From Haliea sp040222615 (GTDB taxonomy: Bacteria; Pseudomonadota; Gammaproteobacteria; Pseudomonadales; Halieaceae), in contig NZ_JAVKCQ010000239.1 in the NCBI RefSeq assembly GCF_040222615.1, positions 1 through 32,208 of the forward strand: a DNA stretch of 32,208 bases. The letters are read 5' to 3'. Under the pieces are notes generated by a model, which had not been told where the DNA came from, did not search any database, and saw only the letters and a list, made by a program, of their open reading frames with translations. Shown here in pieces: positions 14,811 through 22,821 of the stretch. Every line of letters starts with the position of its first letter. Within the stretch, counting starts at the first letter, position 1. The translations under genes and the position numbers were made by a program.

Positions 14811-15157
14811 TTGAACTCCAGGAACTGGTGGCGGGTCTGCTGGTGGTCACAGGCAGCCTGTTCGTACTCGCCGGCGGTATCGGCGCGCTGCGGATGCCGG
14901 ACTTCTATACCCGCATTCACGGCGCCAGCCTGACCGATTCGCTGGGACCGGTGCTGGTCCTGGGCGGCCTGATGGTGCATGCCGGATTATCCCTGGTGAC
15001 CGTAAAACTGGCGGCGGTCCTGCTGTTCCTGATGGTGACCTCGCCCACCGCCAGCTACGCCCTGGCCAACGCCGCGCTGCTGGCCGGTCTGCGTCCCGAG
15101 GGCATGGGGGACAGTGATCCCGCCGGCGCCGCGCCAGAACAGGAGAGCGCATCGTGA
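14807..15157 (+). CDS. mnhG: Mrp/Mnh-type antiporter subunit G
   Basis: A 116-residue protein with three membrane helices and the MnhG signature LRMPDFYTRIHGAS (about 29-42), then LGGLM and LLFLMVTSPTASYALA. It is a structural subunit of the antiporter. The four-base ATGA overlap with mnhF and the GTGA overlap with the next gene place it firmly in the operon. The last 20 residues are polar. Confidence 0.88.
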   Translation: MIELQELVAGLLVVTGSLFVLAGGIGALRMPDFYTRIHGASLTDSLGPVLVLGGLMVHAGLSLVTVKLAAVLLFLMVTSPTASYALANAALLAGLRPEGMGDSDPAGAAPEQESAS

Positions 15158-16131
15158 CCACGTTGCTCATCGGTATTTTCCTGCTGTCCCTGCTGGTCAT
15201 CACGGCGATCGCCATCGTCCGCGCCACCGACCTGTTTTCCGCGGTGATGCTGTCCGGCATTTTCAGCCTGCTGATGGCCCTGAACTTTTTCCTGCTGGAT
15301 GCCGCTGACGTCGCGCTGACGGAAGCCGCGGTCGGCGCCGGCGTCGCCACCGTGCTGTTGCTCGCGGGCTTGCGCCTGACGCCGTCCACCGAAGCCAAGG
15401 GGCGTTCACTCCGCGCGCTGTCCATCGGCATCATCGCCGCCGTCGCCCTGCTGATGATTTATGCCAGCTTTGGCCAACCCTCTCTCGGCGACCCCCTGGC
15501 ACCCGCCCAGCAGCACGTTGCCCCCTGGTACATCGAGAAAACGCCGGAGCTGGTGGATATTCCCAATATCGTCACCGCAGTCCTGTCAAGTTTCCGGGGC
15601 TACGACACGCTGGGCGAGGTGTTTGTGGTGCTTACCGCCGGCATCGGCGTCATGTTTCTGCTCGGCGGCGGCCGCGGCAAACCTTTCGCGCGGCTCGACA
15701 GCAAAGTGGAGGAAGGCCTGAGCAGGCACCTGATTCCCAAGGTCATGGCGCGCCTGCTGGTACCCTTTATCCTGCTCTTCGCGCTGTTTGTCCAATTTCA
15801 CGGCGAGTACAGCCCGGGCGGCGGATTCCAGGCCGGCGCCATTTTTGTCGCCGGCATCATCCTGTTCTCGCTGGTTCGCGGGGAGCGGCTGGCGCTGGCG
15901 GTGATCCCACCCCGGGTGTTGCTGTGGATGAGCGCGGGAGGCGCCCTGCTGTATGGCTCCGTCGGCCTCGCGGGCATTGCCATGGGCGGCAACTTCCTCG
16001 AGTACTCAGTGCTCGCAGACGACCCGGTGCTCGGCCAGCACATCGGCATCATAATCATTGAACTGGGGGTCGGTCTCACGGTAACCGGCGTCCTGCTCTC
16101 CATCTTCCACGCCTTTGCTGCCAGAGACTGA
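15154..16131 (+). CDS. mnhB: fused MbhD-MbhE-MnhB antiporter subunit
   Basis: A 325-residue polytopic protein made of three modules normally found in two proteins. Residues about 1-78 match the MbhD/DUF4040 module (LDAADVALTEAAVGAGV). About 85-172 match MbhE (NIVTAVLSSFRGYDTLGEV). About 195-325 are MnhB (HGEYSPGGGFQAGAIFVAG). In canonical Mrp systems the MbhD and MbhE modules form the C-terminus of MrpA; here they are joined to MnhB and no full MrpA exists. The start is GTG overlapping the mnhG stop, with AGGAGAG upstream. The module may couple the antiporter units to the small subunits. Confidence 0.85.
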   Translation: MTTLLIGIFLLSLLVITAIAIVRATDLFSAVMLSGIFSLLMALNFFLLDAADVALTEAAVGAGVATVLLLAGLRLTPSTEAKGRSLRALSIGIIAAVALLMIYASFGQPSLGDPLAPAQQHVAPWYIEKTPELVDIPNIVTAVLSSFRGYDTLGEVFVVLTAGIGVMFLLGGGRGKPFARLDSKVEEGLSRHLIPKVMARLLVPFILLFALFVQFHGEYSPGGGFQAGAIFVAGIILFSLVRGERLALAVIPPRVLLWMSAGGALLYGSVGLAGIAMGGNFLEYSVLADDPVLGQHIGIIIIELGVGLTVTGVLLSIFHAFAARD

Positions 16132-16137
16132 TCCACC

Positions 16138-16497
16138 ATGAAACTCCTGGGCCTCTTCAACTATTGGGTGTTCGCGGTATTGCTGATGATCGGCCTTGCC
16201 GCCCTCATCAGCCGCCAGAACCTGGTCAAGAAAATCATGGCGCTGGCCATATTCCAGTCCGCGGTATTCCTGTTTTTCATCACCATGAGCAAGATCGAGA
16301 ATGGCACTGCGCCGATCATCCAGGCCGGCGTGGACAACCAGGTTTTCTCCAACCCGCTGCCCCAGGTACTGATCCTGACCGCGATCGTGGTCGGTATTTC
16401 CACCACCGCCCTGGGCCTGGCCATTGCGGTGCGCCTGTACGAGGAGTACGGCACTATCGAAGACAATGAAATCCTGGCGATGGATCGCAAGCCGTGA
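16138..16497 (+). CDS. mnhC: Mrp/Mnh-type antiporter subunit C (NuoK-like)
   Basis: A 119-residue protein with three membrane helices, homologous in pattern to NuoK of complex I. The MnhC signature NPLPQVLILTAIVVGISTTALGLA, given here only by its core PQVLILTAIVVG, lies at about 78-100, with a short acidic C-terminal tail. It starts six bases after mnhB and its TGA overlaps the GTG of the following subunit. NuoK-like subunits contribute to the proton path between the antiporter-like units. Confidence 0.88.
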   Translation: MKLLGLFNYWVFAVLLMIGLAALISRQNLVKKIMALAIFQSAVFLFFITMSKIENGTAPIIQAGVDNQVFSNPLPQVLILTAIVVGISTTALGLAIAVRLYEEYGTIEDNEILAMDRKP

Positions 16498-17984
16498 ACC
16501 TGGCCGACCATCTGCCGGCGCTGCAGGTCGCCCTGCCACTACTGACAGCGCCGCTGGTGATACTGCTGCGCACGGGATTTCTCGCCTGGCTGGCGGCGCT
16601 GCTGGCCAGCCTGGCCTCGCTGGGCCTGGCGCTGCTGCTGACCGCGGCCGTACTGGAAACCGGCACCCAGCACTATGCAGTTGGTGGCTGGCAGCCGCCC
16701 TTCGGTATCGCCCTGACGGTAGACGGGCTCAGCGCCCTGGTTCTCCTGCTGATCACCGGCGCCTCCTCGCTCGCGCTGGCCGGCGGCCGCCAATCCCTGC
16801 GCCTGGATATCGACAATCGCCGTGCGCCCATGTTCTACGGTGCCTGGCTGATCGCCATGGCCGGGCTGTGTGGCATCGCGGTCGCCGGCGACGCCTTCAA
16901 CGTTTTCGTGTTCATGGAAATTTCCTCCCTCGCGACCTATATCCTGATCGCGGCCGGTCGCGACCGGCGCGCACTCTCCGCTGTGTTCAAGTACCTCATC
17001 ATCGGCACCATCGGCGCAACCTTCTACCTTATCGGCGTCGGCTTCATCTACATGATGACCGGCACGCTGAACTTCGCCGACATGGCCCTGCGCCTGAACG
17101 ATGTGATCGAGACCCGCCCGATCATCATAGCCGCGGGCTTCATCACCATTGGCCTGGCATTGAAAGCCGCCATTTTCCCCCTGCATATCTGGCTCCCGCG
17201 CGCCTATACCTATGCGCCAAATGCGGTCACCGTGTTCATCGCCGCCTGTTCCACCAAGGTGTCCATATACGTACTGCTGCGCTTTAACTACGCGGTTTTT
17301 CACGGCAATCTGCTGGGGCACTCGGACCTGTTCGCGGTGTTCATCATCCCCTTGGCACTGTCAGGGATCCTGCTGGCATCCGCGATCGCCATCTACCAGG
17401 GCAACCTGAAGAAGATGCTGGCCTTTTCCTCGGTGGCGCAGATCGGCTACATCGCCCTGGCCGCGGGCCTGGCTTCGCAGACGGGCCTGGTCGCGGCGCT
17501 GTTGCACATGTTCAACCACGCTCTCGCCAAGGGCACCCTGTTCCTGTGCGTGGTGGCTTTCGTCCTCACCTCCCGCAGCGCGACCATTGCCAATCTGCAC
17601 GGAATAGGCCGCCGCATGCCCTGGACCATGGCCGCCTTTGTGCTGGCGGGCCTCAGCCTGGTCGGCGTGCCGGGTACCGCCGGGTTTATCAGCAAGTGGT
17701 ACCTGGTCGTCGCGGTCATGGAAGTACCGGGCTGGGGGGTGCCGCTGGTCGTGGCCATTATCGCCAGCTCCCTGATGGCCGTGGTCTACCTGTGGAAATT
17801 CGTTGAAGTTGCCTATTACGGCGAAGCGCCTGGTGATGATACCGCGGCGATGGAAGTTGCCCTGCCGCTGCGGACACTGATCTGGGTGGCCGCCCTCAGC
17901 AACGTCTACTTCGGGCTGTTCCCGCAGCTGCCTCTGGCGCTGGCGCAAAGCGGCTCCGGCACCCTGCTTGGAGGCCTGAACTGA
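16494..17984 (+). CDS. mnhD: Mrp/Mnh-type antiporter subunit D, first copy (NuoM/N-like)
   Basis: A 496-residue proton-translocating antiporter-like subunit with about fourteen membrane helices. The expected channel residues are visible: Glu142 in FMEISSLATY (TM5), Lys224 and His231 in LKAAIFPLHIWLP (TM7) and Lys255 in STKVSIY (TM8); a further lysine lies in HALAKGTLF. It is thus a complete pump-type module. The GTG start overlaps the mnhC stop. It is the first of three such modules in this operon. Confidence 0.9.
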   Translation: MNLADHLPALQVALPLLTAPLVILLRTGFLAWLAALLASLASLGLALLLTAAVLETGTQHYAVGGWQPPFGIALTVDGLSALVLLLITGASSLALAGGRQSLRLDIDNRRAPMFYGAWLIAMAGLCGIAVAGDAFNVFVFMEISSLATYILIAAGRDRRALSAVFKYLIIGTIGATFYLIGVGFIYMMTGTLNFADMALRLNDVIETRPIIIAAGFITIGLALKAAIFPLHIWLPRAYTYAPNAVTVFIAACSTKVSIYVLLRFNYAVFHGNLLGHSDLFAVFIIPLALSGILLASAIAIYQGNLKKMLAFSSVAQIGYIALAAGLASQTGLVAALLHMFNHALAKGTLFLCVVAFVLTSRSATIANLHGIGRRMPWTMAAFVLAGLSLVGVPGTAGFISKWYLVVAVMEVPGWGVPLVVAIIASSLMAVVYLWKFVEVAYYGEAPGDDTAAMEVALPLRTLIWVAALSNVYFGLFPQLPLALAQSGSGTLLGGLN

Positions 17985-19450
17985 TGGGCGCGCATACCCT
18001 GCCAGTGATTCTGCTGCTGCCGCTGCTGGGCGCGGTCGGCATTGCGTTCACCGGTCGCTGGCCCAATGTGCGCGAGGCCGTCAGCCTGCTTACCGCGGTG
18101 ACGCTGGCGATACTGGTGTTCTCCTGGTTTCCCGAAGTAGCGGCGGGCGCCCGCCCCGCGGTGACGCTGTCGGAGCCCCTGCCGGGCCTGTCCCTGGCGC
18201 TGTCCCTGGAGCCCCTGGGGATGATGTTTGCCTGCATTGCCTCCTTTCTCTGGATCATCAACACCATCTACTCGATCGGCTATATGCGCGGCAACAGGGA
18301 GAAGCACCAGACCCGGTTCTATATCTGTTTCGCCTTGGCGATCGCCGCGGCGATGGGCATTGCCCTGGCTGACAACCTGTTCACCCTGTTCCTGTTCTAC
18401 GAGATTCTCACGCTTTCGACCTACCCCCTGGTGGCGCACAAGGGCGACGCCAAAACCGTGGCCTCGGCGCGCGTCTACCTCGGCATCCTGATCGGCACCT
18501 CCATCGGCCTGCTGCTGCCCGCCATCATCTGGACCTACGTGGCCACCGGTACCACCACCTTTACCCTCGGGGGCATCATTCAGGGCAATGTACCCGGGCC
18601 CGCGGTGGGACTCCTGTTGGGCCTGTTCGTGTTCGGCATAGGCAAGGCAGCGCTGATGCCGGTGCACCGCTGGCTGCCGGCGGCCATGGTCGCGCCCACC
18701 CCGGTCAGCGCGCTGCTGCACGCGGTGGCGGTGGTAAAGGCCGGCGTGTTCTGCGTGACCAAGGTCATCATCTATATCTTCGGCGTCGATTTCCTGTTCA
18801 GCCAGCCCAGCGCCCAGTGGCTGCAGTATGTGGCGGCGTTTACCATCATCAGCGCCAGCATTGTGGCCCTGTACCAGACCAACCTGAAGCGGATGCTGGC
18901 CTACTCGACCATCGCCCAGCTCTCCTATGTCATCATGGCGACGATTATCCTCAAGCCCCTGGCCGAGATTGGCGCCGCGGTGCACATTGCCGCCCACGCT
19001 TTCGGCAAGATCACACTGTTCTTTGCCGCCGGGGCCATCTATACCGCAGCCCACAAGACCGAGCTGTGGCAATTGGCAGGCATTGGCCGGCGCATGCCGA
19101 TCACCATGGCGGCCTTCACCATCGGCGCGCTAAGCATGATCGGCGTGCCGCCGACCGGGGGCTTTGTCTCCAAATGGTTCATCCTCGCGGGCGCATTCCA
19201 GGCCGAGAATTACCTGGCGATCTTTACCATCATCGCCAGTACTGCCCTCAACGCGATGTACTTCCTGCCCATTATCTACTTCGCCTGGCTGGCGCCAAAC
19301 GCGCCCGACGTCGATATGGAACACGGCGAGGCGCCGCCGGCCATGCTGCTGGCGCTGGGGGTTACCGCTGCGCTGACCATCGGATTTTTCTTCTTCAACC
19401 AGCCCCTGCTGGATCTTGAATCCCAGCTGGTGCAGAGTCTGCCGCTATGA
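17984..19450 (+). CDS. Mrp/Mnh-type antiporter subunit D, second copy
   Basis: A 488-residue NuoM/MnhD-like membrane protein with the full set of channel residues: Glu140 in FLFYEILTLSTYP, Lys221 and His228 in GKAALMPVHRWLP, Lys252 in VVKAGVF, and a lysine in HAFGKITLFF. It differs clearly from the upstream copy and is not a recent duplicate; ALMPVHRWLPAAMVAPTPVSA resembles the NuoL/MrpA type, so it may occupy the MrpA N-terminal position. Its ATG shares one base with the previous stop, and its own stop overlaps the next start (ATGA). Confidence 0.88.
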   Translation: MGAHTLPVILLLPLLGAVGIAFTGRWPNVREAVSLLTAVTLAILVFSWFPEVAAGARPAVTLSEPLPGLSLALSLEPLGMMFACIASFLWIINTIYSIGYMRGNREKHQTRFYICFALAIAAAMGIALADNLFTLFLFYEILTLSTYPLVAHKGDAKTVASARVYLGILIGTSIGLLLPAIIWTYVATGTTTFTLGGIIQGNVPGPAVGLLLGLFVFGIGKAALMPVHRWLPAAMVAPTPVSALLHAVAVVKAGVFCVTKVIIYIFGVDFLFSQPSAQWLQYVAAFTIISASIVALYQTNLKRMLAYSTIAQLSYVIMATIILKPLAEIGAAVHIAAHAFGKITLFFAAGAIYTAAHKTELWQLAGIGRRMPITMAAFTIGALSMIGVPPTGGFVSKWFILAGAFQAENYLAIFTIIASTALNAMYFLPIIYFAWLAPNAPDVDMEHGEAPPAMLLALGVTAALTIGFFFFNQPLLDLESQLVQSLPL

Positions 19451-19695
19451 ATCCACCCGACAATCACTGGCTCACCCGCCCCGCAACCATCCGCCGGCTG
19501 TGGATTATCGGCTACGTCACCCTGGCGGCAACCGTGGCCCTGCAGTGGTTCGTACCGATCCATGGCTACTTCGGGGTGGATGGCTGGTTCGGTTTCGGCG
19601 CCCTGTTCGGCTTTTTCAGCTGCGTGTTGATGGTTTTCGGGGCCAAACTGCTCGGCGCCCTGCTCAAACGCCCGGACACCTACTACGATGTTTGA
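19447..19695 (+). CDS. small two-helix membrane protein of the antiporter operon
   Basis: An 82-residue protein of no named family that I recognise with confidence. Two hydrophobic helices (about 17-37 and 46-68) are joined by a short aromatic loop and followed by a basic stretch and the end LLKRPDTYYDV. It overlaps the upstream antiporter gene by four bases and the downstream one by eight, so it is certainly translated with them. It is likely an accessory or linker subunit of the complex, because its position between two large pump modules is unusual. Confidence 0.78.
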   Translation: MNPPDNHWLTRPATIRRLWIIGYVTLAATVALQWFVPIHGYFGVDGWFGFGALFGFFSCVLMVFGAKLLGALLKRPDTYYDV

Positions 19696-21376
19696 ATCCC
19701 TGCCACCCGCCCTCGCCCTGATCGGCGGCGCGCTGCTGACCGCAGCCATCAGCTCGCGCCAACTGCGCGCCTTCGTGGTCATTGGCGCGCCACTGGTCTG
19801 TCTCTACGGCATCTGGCAGGTCCCGGACGGAGTGAGTCTCGAGGCTTCCTTCCTCGGCTACCCGCTGGAGCTGGTGGAGGGCAGCCCGGTACGCCGGCTC
19901 TTTGCCACGATCTTCGCCATCATGGCGGCCACCGGTGCCGTTTTTGCCTTCAACCATGCCCGGCGCACGGAACTGGTGGCAGCCCAATTCTACGCCGCCG
20001 GTGCGGTCGGGGTTTCCTTTGCCGGCGACCTGCTGACCCTGTTCGTGTTCTGGGAGCTGATGGCCCTGTTCTCCACGGTAGTCGTGTGGTGCGGGGGCAC
20101 TGAAAAAGCCCGCGCAGCCGGCGTACGCTACGCCATCATGCACCTGCTGGGGGGCGTGGTCCTGAAGGTCGGGATCGAGGGGCTGATGATCAGCAGCGGC
20201 TCCCTCGACATCCGCGCATTGCAGGCCACCGACTTCAGCACCTGGATGATCCTGATTGGCATCCTGATCAATGCCGCCGCGCCGCCGCTGTCGGCCTGGC
20301 TATCCGACGCCTACCCCAACGCCAGCCCGACCGGATCCGTGTTTCTCTCGGCCTTCACCACCAAGACCGCCATTCTCGCCCTCATTCTCCTGTTCCCCGG
20401 CGAGTCGATCCTGATCTGGGTCGGGCTGTTTATGGTCTTCTACGGCATTATCTACGCCCTGCTGGAAAACGATATCCGCCGGATCCTGGCCTTCTCCATC
20501 GTCAACCAGGTGGGCTTCATGGTATGCGCGGTGGGAATCGGCACGGAAATGGCGATCAACGGCGCCGCCGCCCACGCCTTCGCGCACATCATTTACAAGG
20601 CCCTGCTGTTCATGAGTGCAGGTGTTGTGGTGATGCGCACCGGCATGCACCTGTGCACCGATGTCGGCGGCCTGTTCCGCACCATGCCTGTAACCATGTG
20701 GTGCGGTGTGATCGGGGCGCTGGCGATCTCCAGTTTCCCGCTCACCTCCGGCTTTACCACCAAAACCATGATTTCCCAGGCCTCAGTCGATGAAGGGCTG
20801 ATGCTGGTGTACTTCCTGCTGGCCGCCGCCTCTGCCGGGGTGTTCCTGCACGCCGGCATCAAGTTTCCCTGGTTTGTGTTTTTCCAGAAGGATTCCGGCC
20901 TGCGCCCGCAGGACGCTCCCTGGAACATGACAGTCGCCATGCTGTTTTTTGCCGGGCTCTGTATCCTGCTGGGGGTTTATCCGCAGCTCCTGTACCCGCT
21001 GCTGCCCTATGCTGTGGACTACGTCCCCTACAAGGCGGGCAAGGTACTGTTCTACCTGCAGCTGCTGCTGTTCTCCGGGCTCGCCTTCTTCCTGCTGCTG
21101 CCGTGGATGCAGCGCACCCTGACCATTTCACTGGATGTGGACTGGCTGTGGCGCAGGGGCCTGCCGCTGCTGGCGCGCGCAGGCAGCAAACTCGGCTCAC
21201 CCCTGGTGAATATTCTCCAGGCCCGGCTCGGTGATGTGTTCGCTGCGCTCACCACCTCCGCCCGCAACACCATGGGCCATACTGGCCCTCTGGGACGCTC
21301 CTGGGAAATCGGCACCACCGCGCTGTGGATCGTGCTGCTGCTGATGGTCTACGTGTTCGCGTACTACCTGTTCTGA
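19688..21376 (+). CDS. divergent third antiporter-like D subunit
   Basis: A 562-residue NuoL/M-like membrane protein, longer than the other two copies through extra C-terminal helices. Glu123 (FVFWELMALFS) and the TM8 lysine Lys226 (TTKTAIL) are conserved, as is a lysine in HIIYKALLF. The TM7 motif is altered: Asn195 and Ser202 stand where the other copies have lysine and histidine (NAAAPPLSAWLS). Proton transfer by the standard route should be impaired, so it may be a structural, sodium-specific or regulatory unit. The C-terminus has an amphipathic stretch followed by a final membrane helix, reminiscent of the NuoL tail. It is the last gene of the operon; its stop is ten bases from the convergent M20 peptidase stop, leaving no room for a separate terminator. 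Confidence 0.85.
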   Translation: MFESLPPALALIGGALLTAAISSRQLRAFVVIGAPLVCLYGIWQVPDGVSLEASFLGYPLELVEGSPVRRLFATIFAIMAATGAVFAFNHARRTELVAAQFYAAGAVGVSFAGDLLTLFVFWELMALFSTVVVWCGGTEKARAAGVRYAIMHLLGGVVLKVGIEGLMISSGSLDIRALQATDFSTWMILIGILINAAAPPLSAWLSDAYPNASPTGSVFLSAFTTKTAILALILLFPGESILIWVGLFMVFYGIIYALLENDIRRILAFSIVNQVGFMVCAVGIGTEMAINGAAAHAFAHIIYKALLFMSAGVVVMRTGMHLCTDVGGLFRTMPVTMWCGVIGALAISSFPLTSGFTTKTMISQASVDEGLMLVYFLLAAASAGVFLHAGIKFPWFVFFQKDSGLRPQDAPWNMTVAMLFFAGLCILLGVYPQLLYPLLPYAVDYVPYKAGKVLFYLQLLLFSGLAFFLLLPWMQRTLTISLDVDWLWRRGLPLLARAGSKLGSPLVNILQARLGDVFAALTTSARNTMGHTGPLGRSWEIGTTALWIVLLLMVYVFAYYLF

Positions 21377-21386
21377 GCTGGCAGTC

Positions 21387-22802
21387 TCAGTCCCCGGCAA
21401 GGTCTGTCAACAGGGCGTGCCAAAGGGTCAGCGAGTTTGGCAGGCTGAATACAGTAACGCGCTCGTTGAGACCGTGAGCAAATTCATCTTCCGGTTTGAG
21501 GAAAATACCTGTAAACGTGTAACTGGGTATCCCGGCGGCACGAAAATGCAGGGCATCAGACGCTCCGGAAGCCATTGTGGGCACAATGGGGACACCTGGG
21601 TAGTCTATATGAACAGCTCGCTCGATCGCGGCGAACAGATCCTCGCGCAGCGGCGAAGGGTCGCTGGCTATCGGGTTGTCCAGAATGGACCACGAAAGCC
21701 CATCGTCCGCAACTACCGCCTTTAGTTCCTCGAGCGTTTCCTCAATACCGATACCGGGAAAAATTCTGCAATTAATTGTCGCGGTCGCTGACTGTGGCAG
21801 CGCGTTCTCTGCATGACCCGCGCTGAGCATTGTCGCCACACAGGTCGTGCCGGTGGTACCCGCGTACTCAGGATGATCCCGTAGCAGCGCTACCGCAGCA
21901 GGGTCGTCGGGGTCGTCGGCAAATGCCCGCATCGCGGCACCGAGCTCGCCACCGACCAGAGGCGCGCTGCGGGTAAAGAACGAACGTGTCAGCTCCGTTG
22001 CCCGCACGGGAAATTCATGGGACTGCAACTTTCGCAGAGCATGCGCAAGATCGTAGATCGCGTTGTCTCTGCGCGGCAACGAGCTGTGACCACCGGGATT
22101 GCGCGCCGTCACGGTGAACGTGGCGTAGGTCTTTTCCGCAGTGGTGACAACAAAGGAAAATGGATTGCCGTTTTCGTCAAGCTGGCCACCACCCCCATCA
22201 ACCACAAAGGCGAATTCCGCATCAATCAACTCGCGATATTGGCCCGTCAGTAATTGCGCCGTGGCCATCTCGGTTTCCTCGTCGCCGGTAAAGGCAATCA
22301 GGAGATCCCTTGAAGGGACGAAGCCTTCAGATTTCAAACGTAAAAATGTGGCAGTTAGCACCGCGACATCGAACTTGTTGTCTGCCACACCACGGCCGAA
22401 GTAGAAGCCGTTCTCCTCAATAAGGGTAAACGGATCGCGCTCCCAGTCCTCTGGATAAGCATCCACAACATCCAGATGCGCCGAGAGAAGAATCGGTTTT
22501 TTGCCAGAGCGTTGATCGCCGCGGTAGCGCACAACGAGGGCGGCAGTATCTGCGTGGGGAATGACCATCACGTCTTCCCGAGCGAAGCCGCCATCAAGCA
22601 AGCGCTGTTCCAGAAAGCTCGCGAACCTGGGCACCTCGCCTGCACCTGCCACGGTACGCATCGGGATAGTGTCACGCAAAATCTCGAATGCCATACGATG
22701 GAACGGAACCGCCTCTTGCTCCAGCTGCGCCTCCTGAGCAGCGGCCGCTGTTGCCACCAGTCCCACCAAAATCATTCCCAGCCACCGCGTAATTGCTGTC
22801 AT
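21387..22802 (-). CDS. secreted M20-family metallopeptidase
   Basis: A 471-residue zinc peptidase of family M20 with an N-terminal signal peptide (about 1-22, ending AAAAQ). Visible active-site residues are His109 in SAHLDVVD, the bridging Asp141 in GRGVADNK, the catalytic pair Glu175-Glu176 in FTGDEETEM, an Asp in VVDGGGG, and a C-terminal His in EFAHGLNE. The lid/dimerisation domain (about 215-330) contains NPGGHSSLP. It should remove amino acids from small peptides or N-acyl amino acids in the periplasm. The ATG at 22802 is preferred because GAGGAAAG precedes it. It lies 19 bases after the amidohydrolase stop and is the last gene of the seven-gene minus-strand operon. Confidence 0.88.
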   Translation of the reverse strand: MTAITRWLGMILVGLVATAAAAQEAQLEQEAVPFHRMAFEILRDTIPMRTVAGAGEVPRFASFLEQRLLDGGFAREDVMVIPHADTAALVVRYRGDQRSGKKPILLSAHLDVVDAYPEDWERDPFTLIEENGFYFGRGVADNKFDVAVLTATFLRLKSEGFVPSRDLLIAFTGDEETEMATAQLLTGQYRELIDAEFAFVVDGGGGQLDENGNPFSFVVTTAEKTYATFTVTARNPGGHSSLPRRDNAIYDLAHALRKLQSHEFPVRATELTRSFFTRSAPLVGGELGAAMRAFADDPDDPAAVALLRDHPEYAGTTGTTCVATMLSAGHAENALPQSATATINCRIFPGIGIEETLEELKAVVADDGLSWSILDNPIASDPSPLREDLFAAIERAVHIDYPGVPIVPTMASGASDALHFRAAGIPSYTFTGIFLKPEDEFAHGLNERVTVFSLPNSLTLWHALLTDLAGD

Positions 22803-22821
22803 CTCTGTGCTTTCCTCGCTA

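Noticed and set aside
21377..21386. Terminator between the antiporter operon and the M20 peptidase
   Set aside because: Only ten bases separate the convergent stops and no hairpin with a T-run is seen there.
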